Source: an uncultured Bacilli bacterium | GTDB lineage: Bacteria; Bacillota_I; Bacilli_A; RF39; UBA660 | NCBI GenBank assembly: GCA_934148535.1 | Contig: CAKPDF010000008.1 | Location: 1 to 62,017, forward strand | Direction: 5' to 3' | Length of the DNA stretch: 62,017 nt | In this document: in pieces, positions 9,515-18,393 of the stretch | How the letters are laid out: every line of letters begins with the position of its first letter | Position numbering within the stretch: the first letter of the stretch is position 1 | Made by a program: the position numbers and the translations under genes | The notes under the pieces: model-generated | Databases searched by the model: none | Seen by the model: only the letters and a program-made list of their open reading frames with translations | What the model was told of the DNA's origin: nothing

Positions 9515-9865
9515 TTAATGCTTTGGTTTAAAGATTAATGCTAGGATAAATGCTGCAAAAATTGCCACACTTATTCCTGCTGCAGTTAGATCAAATACTC
9601 CTAAGCATAATCCAAGTGGTCCTAGGTCAGTAGCTAAATCCATAGCACCATGAACTAATAGGTGTCCAAATGAGGTTATTGGTACTAGAGCTCCTGCTCC
9701 ACAGTACAAAACAAATTTATCGTATATGCCAAAGATATCTAAAGAAGCTCCTACTATTACAAATAATGAGGTTATATGTCCTGGTGTTAGTTTAGTATTA
9801 TCTAATATTATTTGAGAGATAAGACAAACTATACCACAAAATAAGAAGGCATTTAAATATATCAT
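9515..9865 (-). CDS. spoVAE: stage V sporulation protein AE (SpoVAE)
   Basis: The 116-residue, four-helix hydrophobic protein has the SpoVAE signatures KLTPGHITSLFVIVGASL, GAGALVPITSFGHLLVHGA and the closing GVFDLTAAGISVAIFAAF. SpoVA proteins move dipicolinic acid into the forespore and release it at germination. The ATG overlaps the TGA stop of spoVAD (ATGA), a sign of translational coupling in the spoVAC-spoVAD-spoVAE operon. It is the last gene of that operon. Confidence 0.93.
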   Translation of the reverse strand: MIYLNAFLFCGIVCLISQIILDNTKLTPGHITSLFVIVGASLDIFGIYDKFVLYCGAGALVPITSFGHLLVHGAMDLATDLGPLGLCLGVFDLTAAGISVAIFAAFILALIFKPKH

Positions 9866-10860
9866 TGCTCTTCCACCTCCAAACTAACTGCGTGCGCTAT
9901 AGCGGGTAGAGATTCTTTTTGAAAAAACATTGTTGGGGAGAACAAGGCTCCGGTTGGTACTATTAAAACTCTTTTTAATTTTTGTTTTAACATTTGTTTA
10001 TATATATAACCAAAGTTTACTAAGGCACTACAGACCGGTCCTGAACCTCCGGCAAAAACTGGTTGTTTTTTTGTATCATATAACATTGTTCCGCAATCAT
10101 TATAGTTTTTACTTATATCTATTTTATATACTTCTTTTAAATAATCTACTAATATTTTTTTACCATATTCTCCTAAGTCTCCAGTTAATATTAAATCATA
10201 ATAAGAGGGTTCTAAATTCAAATCTTTTAAGTGTCTTGCTATTGTGTCTGCAGCAGCAGGTGCCATTACTGCTCCCATATTATTGACATCTTTAACTCCT
10301 TTATCTATAATTTTACCAATTGTTGCAGAAGATATTTTAATTTTACTTTTTTTATTCGTTAGTAATATTGAAGCTCCTCCTGTTGCTGTAAATGTTGCTA
10401 CTTTGGGTTTGGGAGTTCCATACTCAGTTGGATTTCTATATTGTTTTTCTGCTGCCATATTATGAGATGAGGTTGCTACTATACATTTTTTAGCTTTGCC
10501 ACTATTAATAAATGTTGATGCTATTATTATTCCTTCTGAACTGATAGCACAGGCATTATATATTCCTAAGAATGGGATATCAAATTCTCTTATTGCATAA
10601 TTTGAGGATGCTATTTGGTTTTGAAGATCTCCAGATATTATTATATCTATGTCACTAGTTTTATTATTTGTTTTCTTTAGTAGGCCAGCAATACTTTCTT
10701 TTAACAATTTTATTTCTGCATGTTCCCAACTAGTACTTCCAAAATACATGTCTTTAGGATATGTTTTGTCAAAGAAACTTGCTAAGGGTCCATCATTTTC
10801 ATAAGTTCCTGCTACTGTATAGGTATTATCTATATATACTTTATTATATTTATAAGTCAT
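9862..10860 (-). CDS. spoVAD: stage V sporulation protein AD (SpoVAD)
   Basis: The 332-residue protein has the thiolase-like fold of SpoVAD: DGPLASFFDKTYPKDMYFG near the start, the conserved Cys context FLGIYNACAISSEG near residue 105, and GGSGPVCSALVNFGYI plus LIVPTGALFSPTMFFQKESLP at the end. SpoVAD binds dipicolinic acid on the inner spore membrane surface. It is preceded by AGGAGG directly after spoVAC and ends in an ATGA overlap with spoVAE. The order AC-AD-AE matches other sporulating Firmicutes. No spoVAA, spoVAB or spoVAF is present here. Confidence 0.95.
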   Translation of the reverse strand: MTYKYNKVYIDNTYTVAGTYENDGPLASFFDKTYPKDMYFGSTSWEHAEIKLLKESIAGLLKKTNNKTSDIDIIISGDLQNQIASSNYAIREFDIPFLGIYNACAISSEGIIIASTFINSGKAKKCIVATSSHNMAAEKQYRNPTEYGTPKPKVATFTATGGASILLTNKKSKIKISSATIGKIIDKGVKDVNNMGAVMAPAAADTIARHLKDLNLEPSYYDLILTGDLGEYGKKILVDYLKEVYKIDISKNYNDCGTMLYDTKKQPVFAGGSGPVCSALVNFGYIYKQMLKQKLKRVLIVPTGALFSPTMFFQKESLPAIAHAVSLEVEEQ

Positions 10861-10861
10861 C

Positions 10862-11302
10862 TTATCCTCCTATTAATATTAATCTTACTAATCCAAAAAA
10901 ATATACTGCTACTATTCCATATAATATTACTGTTCCTGCTAATTTAAAGATATTTGAACCTATTCCTAATATTAATCCTTCTGTTCTATATTCTAATGCT
11001 GCTGAGGTCATGGAATGAGCGAATCCTGTTATTGGTATTATTAAAGCACTTTTTAATTTTGATACTGCTACATCAAATATCCCTAATGCAGTTAAAATAG
11101 ATGCTACTACTATTAGAGTTAATGTTACTAATATTCCACTTTCTTTTCTTGGTAGGTTTAACCATACTTGATATAATTCTAGTAATATTTCACTTAATAG
11201 TCCTAATAATCCTCCAAAAAAGAATGCTACAAATTCATTTTTCATTTTTTCTTCTTTAGGAATATATTTTTTTATAAATTCATTATATTTAGTATTATCC
11301 AT
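10862..11302 (-). CDS. spoVAC: stage V sporulation protein AC (SpoVAC)
   Basis: The 146-residue integral membrane protein shows AFFFGGLLGLLSEILLELY, LTALGIFDVAVSKLKSALIIPITGFAHSM and a final GTVILYGIVAVYFFGLV, the usual SpoVAC pattern. SpoVAC forms a mechanosensitive channel in the inner spore membrane needed for dipicolinic acid transport. GGTGATGAT precedes the start. It is the first gene of the three-gene spoVA operon and lies behind a terminator that separates it from the sigma-factor gene, so it needs its own (probably forespore-specific) promoter in the short gap. Confidence 0.93.
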   Translation of the reverse strand: MDNTKYNEFIKKYIPKEEKMKNEFVAFFFGGLLGLLSEILLELYQVWLNLPRKESGILVTLTLIVVASILTALGIFDVAVSKLKSALIIPITGFAHSMTSAALEYRTEGLILGIGSNIFKLAGTVILYGIVAVYFFGLVRLILIGG

Positions 11303-11344
11303 ATCATCACCAATATTATTATTTGATATATTTTAATATTTATA

Positions 11345-11377
11345 CAAAAAAGCAATAAAGTTTTTTCTTTATTGCTT
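11345..11377 (-). terminator. strong intrinsic terminator between the sigma-factor gene and spoVAC
   Basis: A perfect 11-bp stem (AAGCAATAAAG / CTTTATTGCTT) with a six-base loop is followed by a T-run on the minus strand. It separates early spoIIA-type transcription from the late spoVA operon. Confidence 0.9.
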
Positions 11378-11394
11378 GATTTAAGTATATATAA

Positions 11395-12057
11395 TTATGC
11401 TACTCTACTTAGGTCTTCTTTTAATTTTTTTAGAACTTTTTTCTCATTTCTTGATATATAAACTTGATTTGTTCCTAAAATATTTGCAACTTCTTGTTGA
11501 GTTCTTTCGTCGTAATACCGTAGCATTAGTATTTGTCTTTCTTCTTCTGTTAGATTATTTAATGTTTCTTTTAGTATTAAATTATCTATCATTTTATCTT
11601 TATCTTTGTCACTTACTACGTCTAATAATGTTAGATTTTTTCCATCTTTAGATATTATTTCTTCTAAATTAGAAAAACTTTGTGTGAGGGCTAAAACTTG
11701 ATTGATTAGATTTTCATCTAGTTCTAAGAATAAAGATAATTCATAGGTTGTTGGTTCTTTCATTAGTTTTTGAGTTAATATTAATTTTGCTTCATTAATT
11801 TTTGTGTATATTTTTAAATAGTTTCTTCCCAATCTTATGTCTCTATTATTATTGATATATAGTAATACTTCACTTAATATATAAGTGTAAGCGTAGGTAG
11901 AAAACTTTGTGTTTTTAGAGCTATCATAATTATTGTATGCTTTAATTAAGCCTATTGTTGCAGTTTGAAATAAGTCTTCTTTATCATAATAATAGGTATA
12001 TTTTTTGATTATAGAATAAATTAGATTTTTATTTTCTTCTATTATTTGATTTAACAT
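11395..12057 (-). CDS. sigF: sporulation sigma factor, SigF type
   Basis: The 220-residue protein has sigma region 2 (NLIYSIIKKY, DLFQTATIGLIKAYNNYD, TKFSTYAYTYI), a short region 3 (KLMKEPTTYELSLFLEL) and a complete region 4 helix-turn-helix (LTEEERQILMLRYYDERTQQEVANILG...VYISRNEKKVL). Its place directly after a SpoIIAA-like gene and before spoVA, as in Bacillus subtilis, supports SigF, the first forespore sigma factor. SigG is the main alternative. Unusually, no spoIIAB lies in the 36 bases between it and spoIIAA. AGAGGAT precedes the ATG and a terminator follows. Confidence 0.8.
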   Translation of the reverse strand: MLNQIIEENKNLIYSIIKKYTYYYDKEDLFQTATIGLIKAYNNYDSSKNTKFSTYAYTYILSEVLLYINNNRDIRLGRNYLKIYTKINEAKLILTQKLMKEPTTYELSLFLELDENLINQVLALTQSFSNLEEIISKDGKNLTLLDVVSDKDKDKMIDNLILKETLNNLTEEERQILMLRYYDERTQQEVANILGTNQVYISRNEKKVLKKLKEDLSRVA

Positions 12058-12093
12058 ATTATCCTCTTTTCTATTAAATCAAATTATATATCT

Positions 12094-12411
12094 TTAGATG
12101 AGGTCAAATGCTTGTATTTCTGTTTTTATATTTGGAATTTTATTTTTGAATATTCTATTTGATAATACTTTATTATTTTCACACAGTAATAATTTACCAT
12201 GGTTTTGTAGTAGTTTATCTTGGTAATCTAGAATACACCTTATTCCATTTACATCTATACATTTTAAATTATCTAGGTTAAATACTATATACTTAAATCC
12301 TATTTCATTTATTAGGCTATTGATGCTATCTAAACTGTCTTTATCGTTTAGACTTCCGTTTAGTCTTACAAATAATACTCCTTTTCTAAACTCCAAATTA
12401 ATTTTTAACAT
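12094..12411 (-). CDS. spoIIAA: SpoIIAA-like STAS-domain protein lacking the phosphorylatable serine
   Basis: The 105-residue protein is a single STAS domain (RLNGSLNDKDSLDSINSLI, then FNLDNLKCIDVNGIRCILDY). In SpoIIAA the kinase SpoIIAB phosphorylates a Ser in the Asp-Ser-Ser-Gly motif. Here residues 53-56 read Asp-Val-Asn-Gly, so both serines are replaced. Its position before the sigma gene and the Spo0A boxes upstream still identify it as the spoIIA locus. Without the serine and without a neighbouring spoIIAB, the classical partner switch would have to work differently. GGTGATAG precedes the start codon. Confidence 0.75.
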   Translation of the reverse strand: MLKINLEFRKGVLFVRLNGSLNDKDSLDSINSLINEIGFKYIVFNLDNLKCIDVNGIRCILDYQDKLLQNHGKLLLCENNKVLSNRIFKNKIPNIKTEIQAFDLI

Positions 12412-12442
12412 TCTATCACCCTTTGCTATTTTAATTTATCAT

Positions 12443-12508
12443 ATTATAAGATAATTATAAATGGTTTCGACAAAACTAGACATTTCTTTTATACGACATA
12501 ATTCGACA
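12443..12508 (-). promoter_or_regulatory. Spo0A-box promoter region of the spoIIA operon
   Basis: Two perfect 0A boxes (TGTCGAA on the minus strand) lie at 12466-12472 and 12502-12508, with a one-mismatch box at 12492-12498. A TATAAT at 12443-12448 lies 19 bases downstream of TTGTCG, part of the nearer box, so the box overlaps a -35 position as at Spo0A-activated promoters such as B. subtilis spoIIG. The boxes place the operon under Spo0A control. I found this heptamer elsewhere in the window only inside the tmRNA gene. Confidence 0.75.
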
Positions 12509-12635
12509 TATTTTTATATATTAATAAATAATATGATGTATTTTTTTAAAAATAATAATATTCTGTACATATCTCTCCTTTCTTTGCTCTCTAATATTAT
12601 TATTCTACATAAATTTATAAAATCCTTTAATTTTT

Positions 12636-12667
12636 AAAAAAAAGTTACTTAAATTTTTTTAAGTAAC
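12636..12667 (-). terminator. intrinsic terminator after the 310-residue unknown gene
   Basis: A 10-bp stem (GTTACTTAAA / TTTAAGTAAC) is followed by eight T residues on the minus strand, five bases after the stop codon at 12672. Related terminators occur at 33303-33328 and 36164-36189. Confidence 0.85.
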
Positions 12668-12671
12668 AAGA

Positions 12672-13604
12672 TTATTTATTTATATCTTCATCTGTATAGC
12701 CAACAATAAGATCATCAAACTTAATTATAACTGGTTCTGGCAATTCTAGAAAATCATATATTGCTAAATATTTACCATCTTTATATTTAAATAAATATTC
12801 TACATACCCTTCCTTACAGGTATCAAAACATTTTTTTAATTTATCATAATTTAACATTGTAGCATTTGTAAATGTTAATTTGGTATAATATTCAGAAAAT
12901 AATTCTACTCTATCATTTTTAACAATAATATCAAATCCCATATCATGAATACTACGTATTTTAAATTTTTGATATAGATTTTCTGTATTGAAATCAAACT
13001 TTTCTGTAAAGTTATATTTTTTATTTATATTTTCATTAAACTCAAGCATTATATTATAATCTTCTTTACTATATATGCCTAAAGCAAATAATTTAGGATT
13101 AGATATTTTTTTCAAAAGATTATTACCTAACAATACTTTTGCTGTTTCTAAATAGTCATATATTGCTCTAAGTTTTTGCATTAGATAATAATCATTTTTT
13201 ATTCCTTCTTCAAGACTGCCATAGAATAATTCAAAATATTCTTTTAGTATTTCTTTGTCCTCATCATCAAGCTTAGCATATATCTTTCTATTATAATTTT
13301 CATTTGATAAAGAAAGATGTTTTAATTTTTCATTGACACTATTAATTGCTATTTCCTTATATTTATCTATACTTAATTTATATTTTTCTTTAATATTATC
13401 TATTTCATCATATTTTAATTCTGAAGCAACGTATATTAATAACATTTCTTTATATGTTAGTTTTTCTATATCATCAATCATGAAATTATATTGTAAATTA
13501 AAATTAATTGTAGAAACTACGCAATATGATTCTCCTTTTTTATACACTTCTAATGTTTCATATATATTATTATATAATAATAAATTTCTAATTTCTTCCA
13601 TCAT
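12672..13604 (-). CDS. hypothetical protein, 310 residues
   Basis: I do not recognise this family. The protein is soluble by appearance, rich in Lys, Glu, Asn and Tyr, and largely helical in its first 200 residues; no signal peptide, membrane segment or catalytic motif stands out. Its C-terminus contains the repeated pattern YLFKYKDGKYLAIYDFLELPEP. The start at 13604 (MMEEIRN) follows GAAGTGAT; the slightly longer frame would start inside that site. A fragment matching its last 32 codons and 3' terminator survives at 36.2 kb, so the family is part of a mobile or duplicated set. Confidence 0.6.
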   Translation of the reverse strand: MMEEIRNLLLYNNIYETLEVYKKGESYCVVSTINFNLQYNFMIDDIEKLTYKEMLLIYVASELKYDEIDNIKEKYKLSIDKYKEIAINSVNEKLKHLSLSNENYNRKIYAKLDDEDKEILKEYFELFYGSLEEGIKNDYYLMQKLRAIYDYLETAKVLLGNNLLKKISNPKLFALGIYSKEDYNIMLEFNENINKKYNFTEKFDFNTENLYQKFKIRSIHDMGFDIIVKNDRVELFSEYYTKLTFTNATMLNYDKLKKCFDTCKEGYVEYLFKYKDGKYLAIYDFLELPEPVIIKFDDLIVGYTDEDINK

Positions 13605-13690
13605 AGTTATCACTTCTTTGATATGTATTAATTATAACATATATTTTTAATTATATGTCTATTTTTAAGTGACAAGATAATTTCAAATAA

Positions 13691-13735
13691 AAAAGAATGA
13701 TAAGTATATTATCACTCTATTAATGATGTATTGTA
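13691..13735 (-). terminator. dispersed terminator repeat (copy after aspS)
   Basis: Directly after the aspS stop codon, TACAATACAT is followed by a hairpin (AGAGTGATAA / TTATCATTCT) and a T-run on the minus strand. The same 45-50 bp unit, almost base for base, follows other genes at 36293-36337, 23801-23843 and 38343-38386. Confidence 0.8.
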
Positions 13736-13736
13736 A

Positions 13737-15476
13737 TTATCTTAATTTAATATGTAATTCTCTTAATTGCTCTTCTGTTATTTCAGAAGGAGATCCCATT
13801 AAGTTATCTGCTCCACTTGCACTAGTTGGGAATGCTTGAACTTCTCTTAGATTATCTAAATCTAATAAAAGCATTAATATTCTATCTATTCCAAAAGCTG
13901 TTCCTCCATGTGGTGGTGCACCATATTGGAAAGCATTATATAAAGATTTAAATCTTTCTTTTACTACTTCTTTAGAATATCCAACTTTTTCAAATGCCAT
14001 TTCTAAGCACTTTAAATCATAATTTCTTAAGGCTCCGCTAGACATCTCATATCCATTACATACAAAGTCAAATTGATATGCTACTACATCATCTAAAGAA
14101 TTATCAATAAGCGAGTCTATTCCGCCTTTGGGTAAACTAAATGGGTTATGACAGAAATCATATTTCTTTTCTTCATCATTATATTCAAACATAGGAAAAT
14201 CATTAATGATACAGAAAGCATATGTATCTTCATCTATTAATCCAATCTTTTTACCTAGATATGTTCTAATCATGCCTGCAAACTTAGAGGCAATCTTTTC
14301 TTTTCTATTAGCAATAAAGAATAAAACATCATTTTCTTTCATATCAACAGTGCTAATTAGGTTATTTCTTTCTTCTTCTGTTAAAAATTTATCAATAGGT
14401 CCTTTTAAAGAACCATCTGCTAATAAAGTTACATAACCAATTCCAGGCATTCCAATACTATTAGCATAGTCTACTATATCATTAAACCAACTATTTGAGT
14501 TAGTTCCAATATCATGAACTAATATAGCTCTAACTATAGATTTTTGGAATGGCTTAAATGTAGTATTTTGGAAATTATCTGTTATATCTATTATCTCTAA
14601 TGGATTTCTTAAATCTGGCTTATCAGTACCATATTTTAACATTGCTTCTTTATAACTAATTCTTGGAAATTTAGCACTTGCTATTTTTTTATTACTAAAA
14701 TGAGAAAATGTTGATCTTAGTAAATCTTCACCAATATTATAAATATCTTCTTCGGTAACAAAACTCATTTCAAAATCTAATTGATAAAATTCCATTGTTC
14801 TATCTGCTCTTGTATCTTCATCTCTGAAACAAGGCGCTATTTGATAATACTTATCTATTCCTCCAACCATTAGTAATTCTTTATATACTTGAGGTGCTTG
14901 AGGAAGAGCATAAAATTTTCCTTTAAATTTTCTAGAAGGAATTACAAAATCTCTAGCGCCTTCTGGGGATGATACTGTAATAATTGGAGTTTGTACTTCT
15001 AGAAAATCAAGACTATCCATTTTATCTCTTAAATATTTTAAGACTTTTGCTCTAAAATTAATATGTTCTCTTAGATGTTTGTTTCTTAAATCTAAATATC
15101 TATATTTTAATCTTAATTCTTCATTTACTTCATGAGATGTTTTTACTTCAAAAGGTAATACTGATAAAGATTTATTATGAATAGTAACACTTTCAGTTAA
15201 TACTTCAATGGTCCCAGTAATGATATTAGGATTATAATCGTCTTCACTTCTTTTTCTTATAGTTCCCTTAACTGTAACGGTAGATTCTTTTGTTAGATTA
15301 TCAAACATATGATCATCATTACTAACTAATTGGATAGTACCTGTTTGATCTCTTAAATCTACAAATATTATACCACCATGGTCTCTTATATTTTCTACCC
15401 ATCCTGAAAGAACAATATCTTTACTTATAAAGCTTTCATCTATTTTACCGCAGTAATCTGTTCTATATTTATTCAT
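13737..15476 (-). CDS. aspS: aspartyl-tRNA synthetase, probably non-discriminating
   Basis: The 579-residue class II synthetase has the N-terminal OB fold, motif 2 (FRDEDTRADRTMEFYQLDFEMSF region), the bacterial GAD insertion and motif 3 (GGTAFGIDRILMLLLDL). In the OB fold the sequence RDHGG carries His where discriminating enzymes usually have Leu; as I recall, the matching His in Pseudomonas aeruginosa marks an enzyme that also charges tRNA-Asn. The gene is the last of gatC-gatA-gatB-aspS, three bases after gatB, under one T-box. This fits the indirect route to Asn-tRNA: AspRS makes Asp-tRNA-Asn and GatCAB amidates it. Confidence 0.95.
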   Translation of the reverse strand: MNKYRTDYCGKIDESFISKDIVLSGWVENIRDHGGIIFVDLRDQTGTIQLVSNDDHMFDNLTKESTVTVKGTIRKRSEDDYNPNIITGTIEVLTESVTIHNKSLSVLPFEVKTSHEVNEELRLKYRYLDLRNKHLREHINFRAKVLKYLRDKMDSLDFLEVQTPIITVSSPEGARDFVIPSRKFKGKFYALPQAPQVYKELLMVGGIDKYYQIAPCFRDEDTRADRTMEFYQLDFEMSFVTEEDIYNIGEDLLRSTFSHFSNKKIASAKFPRISYKEAMLKYGTDKPDLRNPLEIIDITDNFQNTTFKPFQKSIVRAILVHDIGTNSNSWFNDIVDYANSIGMPGIGYVTLLADGSLKGPIDKFLTEEERNNLISTVDMKENDVLFFIANRKEKIASKFAGMIRTYLGKKIGLIDEDTYAFCIINDFPMFEYNDEEKKYDFCHNPFSLPKGGIDSLIDNSLDDVVAYQFDFVCNGYEMSSGALRNYDLKCLEMAFEKVGYSKEVVKERFKSLYNAFQYGAPPHGGTAFGIDRILMLLLDLDNLREVQAFPTSASGADNLMGSPSEITEEQLRELHIKLR

Positions 15477-15479
15477 TTT

Positions 15480-16937
15480 TTATCTCCTATCTAATTCATC
15501 TTTAAGCATTTTAGATGCCATTGCAGGATTTGCTTTTCCTTTAGTCTTTTTCATCATTTGTCCTACAAAATAATCAAGTAATCTTGGTTGAGTTTTATAG
15601 GCTTTTATTTGTTCTGGATTTTCATCCATTATCTCTTTTACAATACTTTCTAGTTCATTAGTATCTGTAATTTGTACTAGTCCTAATTTCTTTACTACAT
15701 CTTTTGGTTCCATTTTATCTTCTATTACATGAATGAATACATCTTTAGCTTGCTTTGAAGAAATACTGCCTTTATTAATTAATTCAATTAAGTCATGTAA
15801 TCTTTTTGGAGTTAAATAAATATCTTTTATATTAAGTTCATATTTATTTAAATATCCTAAAATATTAGTAGTTACCCAATTAGATGCTAATTTAGGATCA
15901 GTATTAAGTGCTATAGTTTCTTCATAATAATCTGATACAGCTTTATCTTTTACTATTGTTTTAGCATCTACTTTAGATAGACCATATGTATTTATATATA
16001 ATTCTTTTCTTTCTGGAGCTAATCTTGGAATATTTTTAGTGATATCTTCTATCCATAAGTGTGATAATTTAAATTTTGGAATATTTGGTTCAACAAAATA
16101 TTTATAATCTATAGCATCTACTTTGCTACGCATATAGATTGTAGACATTGATTCTTCATCCCATCTTCTTGTTTGTTGTTCCATTTCATCATATTTGCCG
16201 TCTTCTTTTAATTCAATTTGTCTTTCTATTTCAAAATTGATTGCATCTCTTACCCCTCCAAATGAGTTTACATTTTTAATTTCTACTTTAGTACCCCAAT
16301 TTTTTGGATCTTTTTCATCCTTATCAGCATCCATTATTGAAACGTTAACATCACATCTAATTTGTCCTTTTTTGCTATCTGCTTCACTGATACCAGCATA
16401 TTGATAGATTGATCTCATAGTTTCTAGGAAGGTTACTGCTTCTTCTGCTGAATGAAAATCTGGCTCTGTTACTAATTCTAATAGTGGTACTCCTGCTCTA
16501 TTGTAGTCAATAGCAGAAACATCTTCATAGTGATTCATACTAGCGGCATCTTCTTCTAGGTGAATGTTATTTATTCTTACTTTCTTAGTATAATCTCCAC
16601 ATTCATATTCTAATTCTCCATATATTCCTACTGGAGCAGGTTTAGTTTCTTGAGTAATTTGGAAGCCTTTTGGTAGGTCTGGATAGTAATAGTTTTTTCT
16701 TTCAAAATAAATATATTCTGGTTGTTTACATCCTAGTATAATACTTGCCATTAGGGCTTTTTTTACCGCTTCTTTATTTACGACAGGTAATGTTCCAGGA
16801 AATCCCATATCTACTGGTCTAATATTAGTATTTGGATACTCGCTGTAAGAATTTCTTGCTGCTGAAAAAACTTTAGTGTTTGTTTCACTGATTTCACAGT
16901 GCATTTCTAGTCCTATTAATACTTTATACTTATCCAT
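15480..16937 (-). CDS. gatB: aspartyl/glutamyl-tRNA amidotransferase subunit B
   Basis: The 485-residue protein begins with the GatB signature VLIGLEMHCEI, has GFPGTLPVVN, YPDLPKGFQI and LEEDAASMNH, and ends in the YqeY-like tail GQMMKKTKGKANPAMASKMLK. GatB binds the misacylated tRNA and activates the acyl group with ATP. Its ATG overlaps the end of gatA by eight bases. Together with gatC and gatA it forms the complete heterotrimer. The Asn-type T-box upstream points to tRNA-Asn as at least one target. Confidence 0.97.
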   Translation of the reverse strand: MDKYKVLIGLEMHCEISETNTKVFSAARNSYSEYPNTNIRPVDMGFPGTLPVVNKEAVKKALMASIILGCKQPEYIYFERKNYYYPDLPKGFQITQETKPAPVGIYGELEYECGDYTKKVRINNIHLEEDAASMNHYEDVSAIDYNRAGVPLLELVTEPDFHSAEEAVTFLETMRSIYQYAGISEADSKKGQIRCDVNVSIMDADKDEKDPKNWGTKVEIKNVNSFGGVRDAINFEIERQIELKEDGKYDEMEQQTRRWDEESMSTIYMRSKVDAIDYKYFVEPNIPKFKLSHLWIEDITKNIPRLAPERKELYINTYGLSKVDAKTIVKDKAVSDYYEETIALNTDPKLASNWVTTNILGYLNKYELNIKDIYLTPKRLHDLIELINKGSISSKQAKDVFIHVIEDKMEPKDVVKKLGLVQITDTNELESIVKEIMDENPEQIKAYKTQPRLLDYFVGQMMKKTKGKANPAMASKMLKDELDRR

Positions 16938-18393
16938 TGTTAACCTCCTTTGCTATTTGTCCTTTATATTCCATAGTGCTTTCTAAGGCATATGCTATAT
17001 TTAATACATTAACATCATCATAACATTTTCCAGTAATATTTAATGCTACTGGTAATCCATTTATAAATCCATCTGGAATTGTAATTGAAGGAAATCCTCC
17101 AAAGTTACCAACTTGTAAATGTTCTTCTAAGGCTTGAGTACTTTCATCCAAGATATCTAATGATCCATCTAGATGTTTAGCAGGACCACTACCTACTGGT
17201 AATATAACTGCATCATAATTAGAGAATAATTCATTCCATCTATCTACTAACAATCTTCTTACTCTTTGGGCATTATGGAAATATCTGTCTTTATTTTGAG
17301 ATTGTAATACATATGATCCTATTACGAATCTTCTTTTAATAAGTGGTGAAAATCCTTTAGTACGATAATTTTTCATCATTTCTATATAATTATTTCCTTC
17401 TTCTCTTGGTCCAAATATAATACCAGTTAAATTTGACATATTAGATGTTGCTTCTGCACAAGATATAACTACATATACAGATGCTAAGGCATCTAATAAT
17501 CTTTTATCTACTGATACTTCTTCTACTTCCATTCCTAATTTTTTGCATAGTTTTATTTTATCTTGGAAGTTTTCTAAATGTTTTTTTAATTCTTCACTTG
17601 CGTTAGGATACATTTTTATATCACATAATTCTTTTATATAACATAATTTTTTACCTGAAACATTACCATCTATGGAATTATATAAATTTATATTGCTAGA
17701 ATCCCAACTTGTCATATCATATTTATCTATTCCTTTCATACCATCTACAACTATAGCAGCATCTTTTACACTTCTAGTTAAGGCTCCGCAATGATCTAAT
17801 GATGAAGCAAAGGCAAATAATCCATATCTTGAAATCATTCCATAAGTTGGTTTATATCCTACTATTCCACAGTATGCTGCTGGTTTTCTGATAGAGTCTC
17901 CGGTATCTGATCCTGTTGCGTATGGATATACTCCTGCTGCTACTGCACAGGCACTTCCTGCTGATGATCCAGCACACATTCTAGTTCTATCCCATGGATT
18001 TCTTACTATACCTGTATGTCCTGTTGTTCCAGTTCCTCCCATACCAAATTCATCTAATACAGTTTTATTTACTGCTACAGCACCATGACTTTCTAGATTT
18101 TTAATTGCAGTTGCAGTAAAGAAGGGAACATAATCTTTTAGAGTATTAGAAGATCCTGTTGATAATATTCCTTTTGTGCTATAGTTATCTTTTATTCCAT
18201 AAGGTATACCTGATAATAAGTCTTCTGTAACACTAACTTCTTTAGCATTATCCATAATTGTAACAAATGCATTATATTTATCTTGCACTTCATGAGATTT
18301 CTTTAAACTCATTTCTATTAATTCTTTACTTGTAACTTTACCACTTGTTAGTAATTCATGTAATTCTTCGATACCTAAATCCATATATTTCAT
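16930..18393 (-). CDS. gatA: aspartyl/glutamyl-tRNA amidotransferase subunit A (amidase)
   Basis: The 487-residue amidase-signature enzyme shows the catalytic Lys in PYGIKDNYST, the Gly/Ser-rich stretch CAGSSAGSACAVAAG and the Ser nucleophile context ATGSDTGDSIRKPAAYCG. It releases ammonia from an amide donor and passes it to GatB. The start ATG directly follows the gatC stop codon, with GGTGGTGGG as ribosome-binding site inside the gatC end. Length and motifs are normal for the family. Confidence 0.97.
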   Translation of the reverse strand: MKYMDLGIEELHELLTSGKVTSKELIEMSLKKSHEVQDKYNAFVTIMDNAKEVSVTEDLLSGIPYGIKDNYSTKGILSTGSSNTLKDYVPFFTATAIKNLESHGAVAVNKTVLDEFGMGGTGTTGHTGIVRNPWDRTRMCAGSSAGSACAVAAGVYPYATGSDTGDSIRKPAAYCGIVGYKPTYGMISRYGLFAFASSLDHCGALTRSVKDAAIVVDGMKGIDKYDMTSWDSSNINLYNSIDGNVSGKKLCYIKELCDIKMYPNASEELKKHLENFQDKIKLCKKLGMEVEEVSVDKRLLDALASVYVVISCAEATSNMSNLTGIIFGPREEGNNYIEMMKNYRTKGFSPLIKRRFVIGSYVLQSQNKDRYFHNAQRVRRLLVDRWNELFSNYDAVILPVGSGPAKHLDGSLDILDESTQALEEHLQVGNFGGFPSITIPDGFINGLPVALNITGKCYDDVNVLNIAYALESTMEYKGQIAKEVNNG

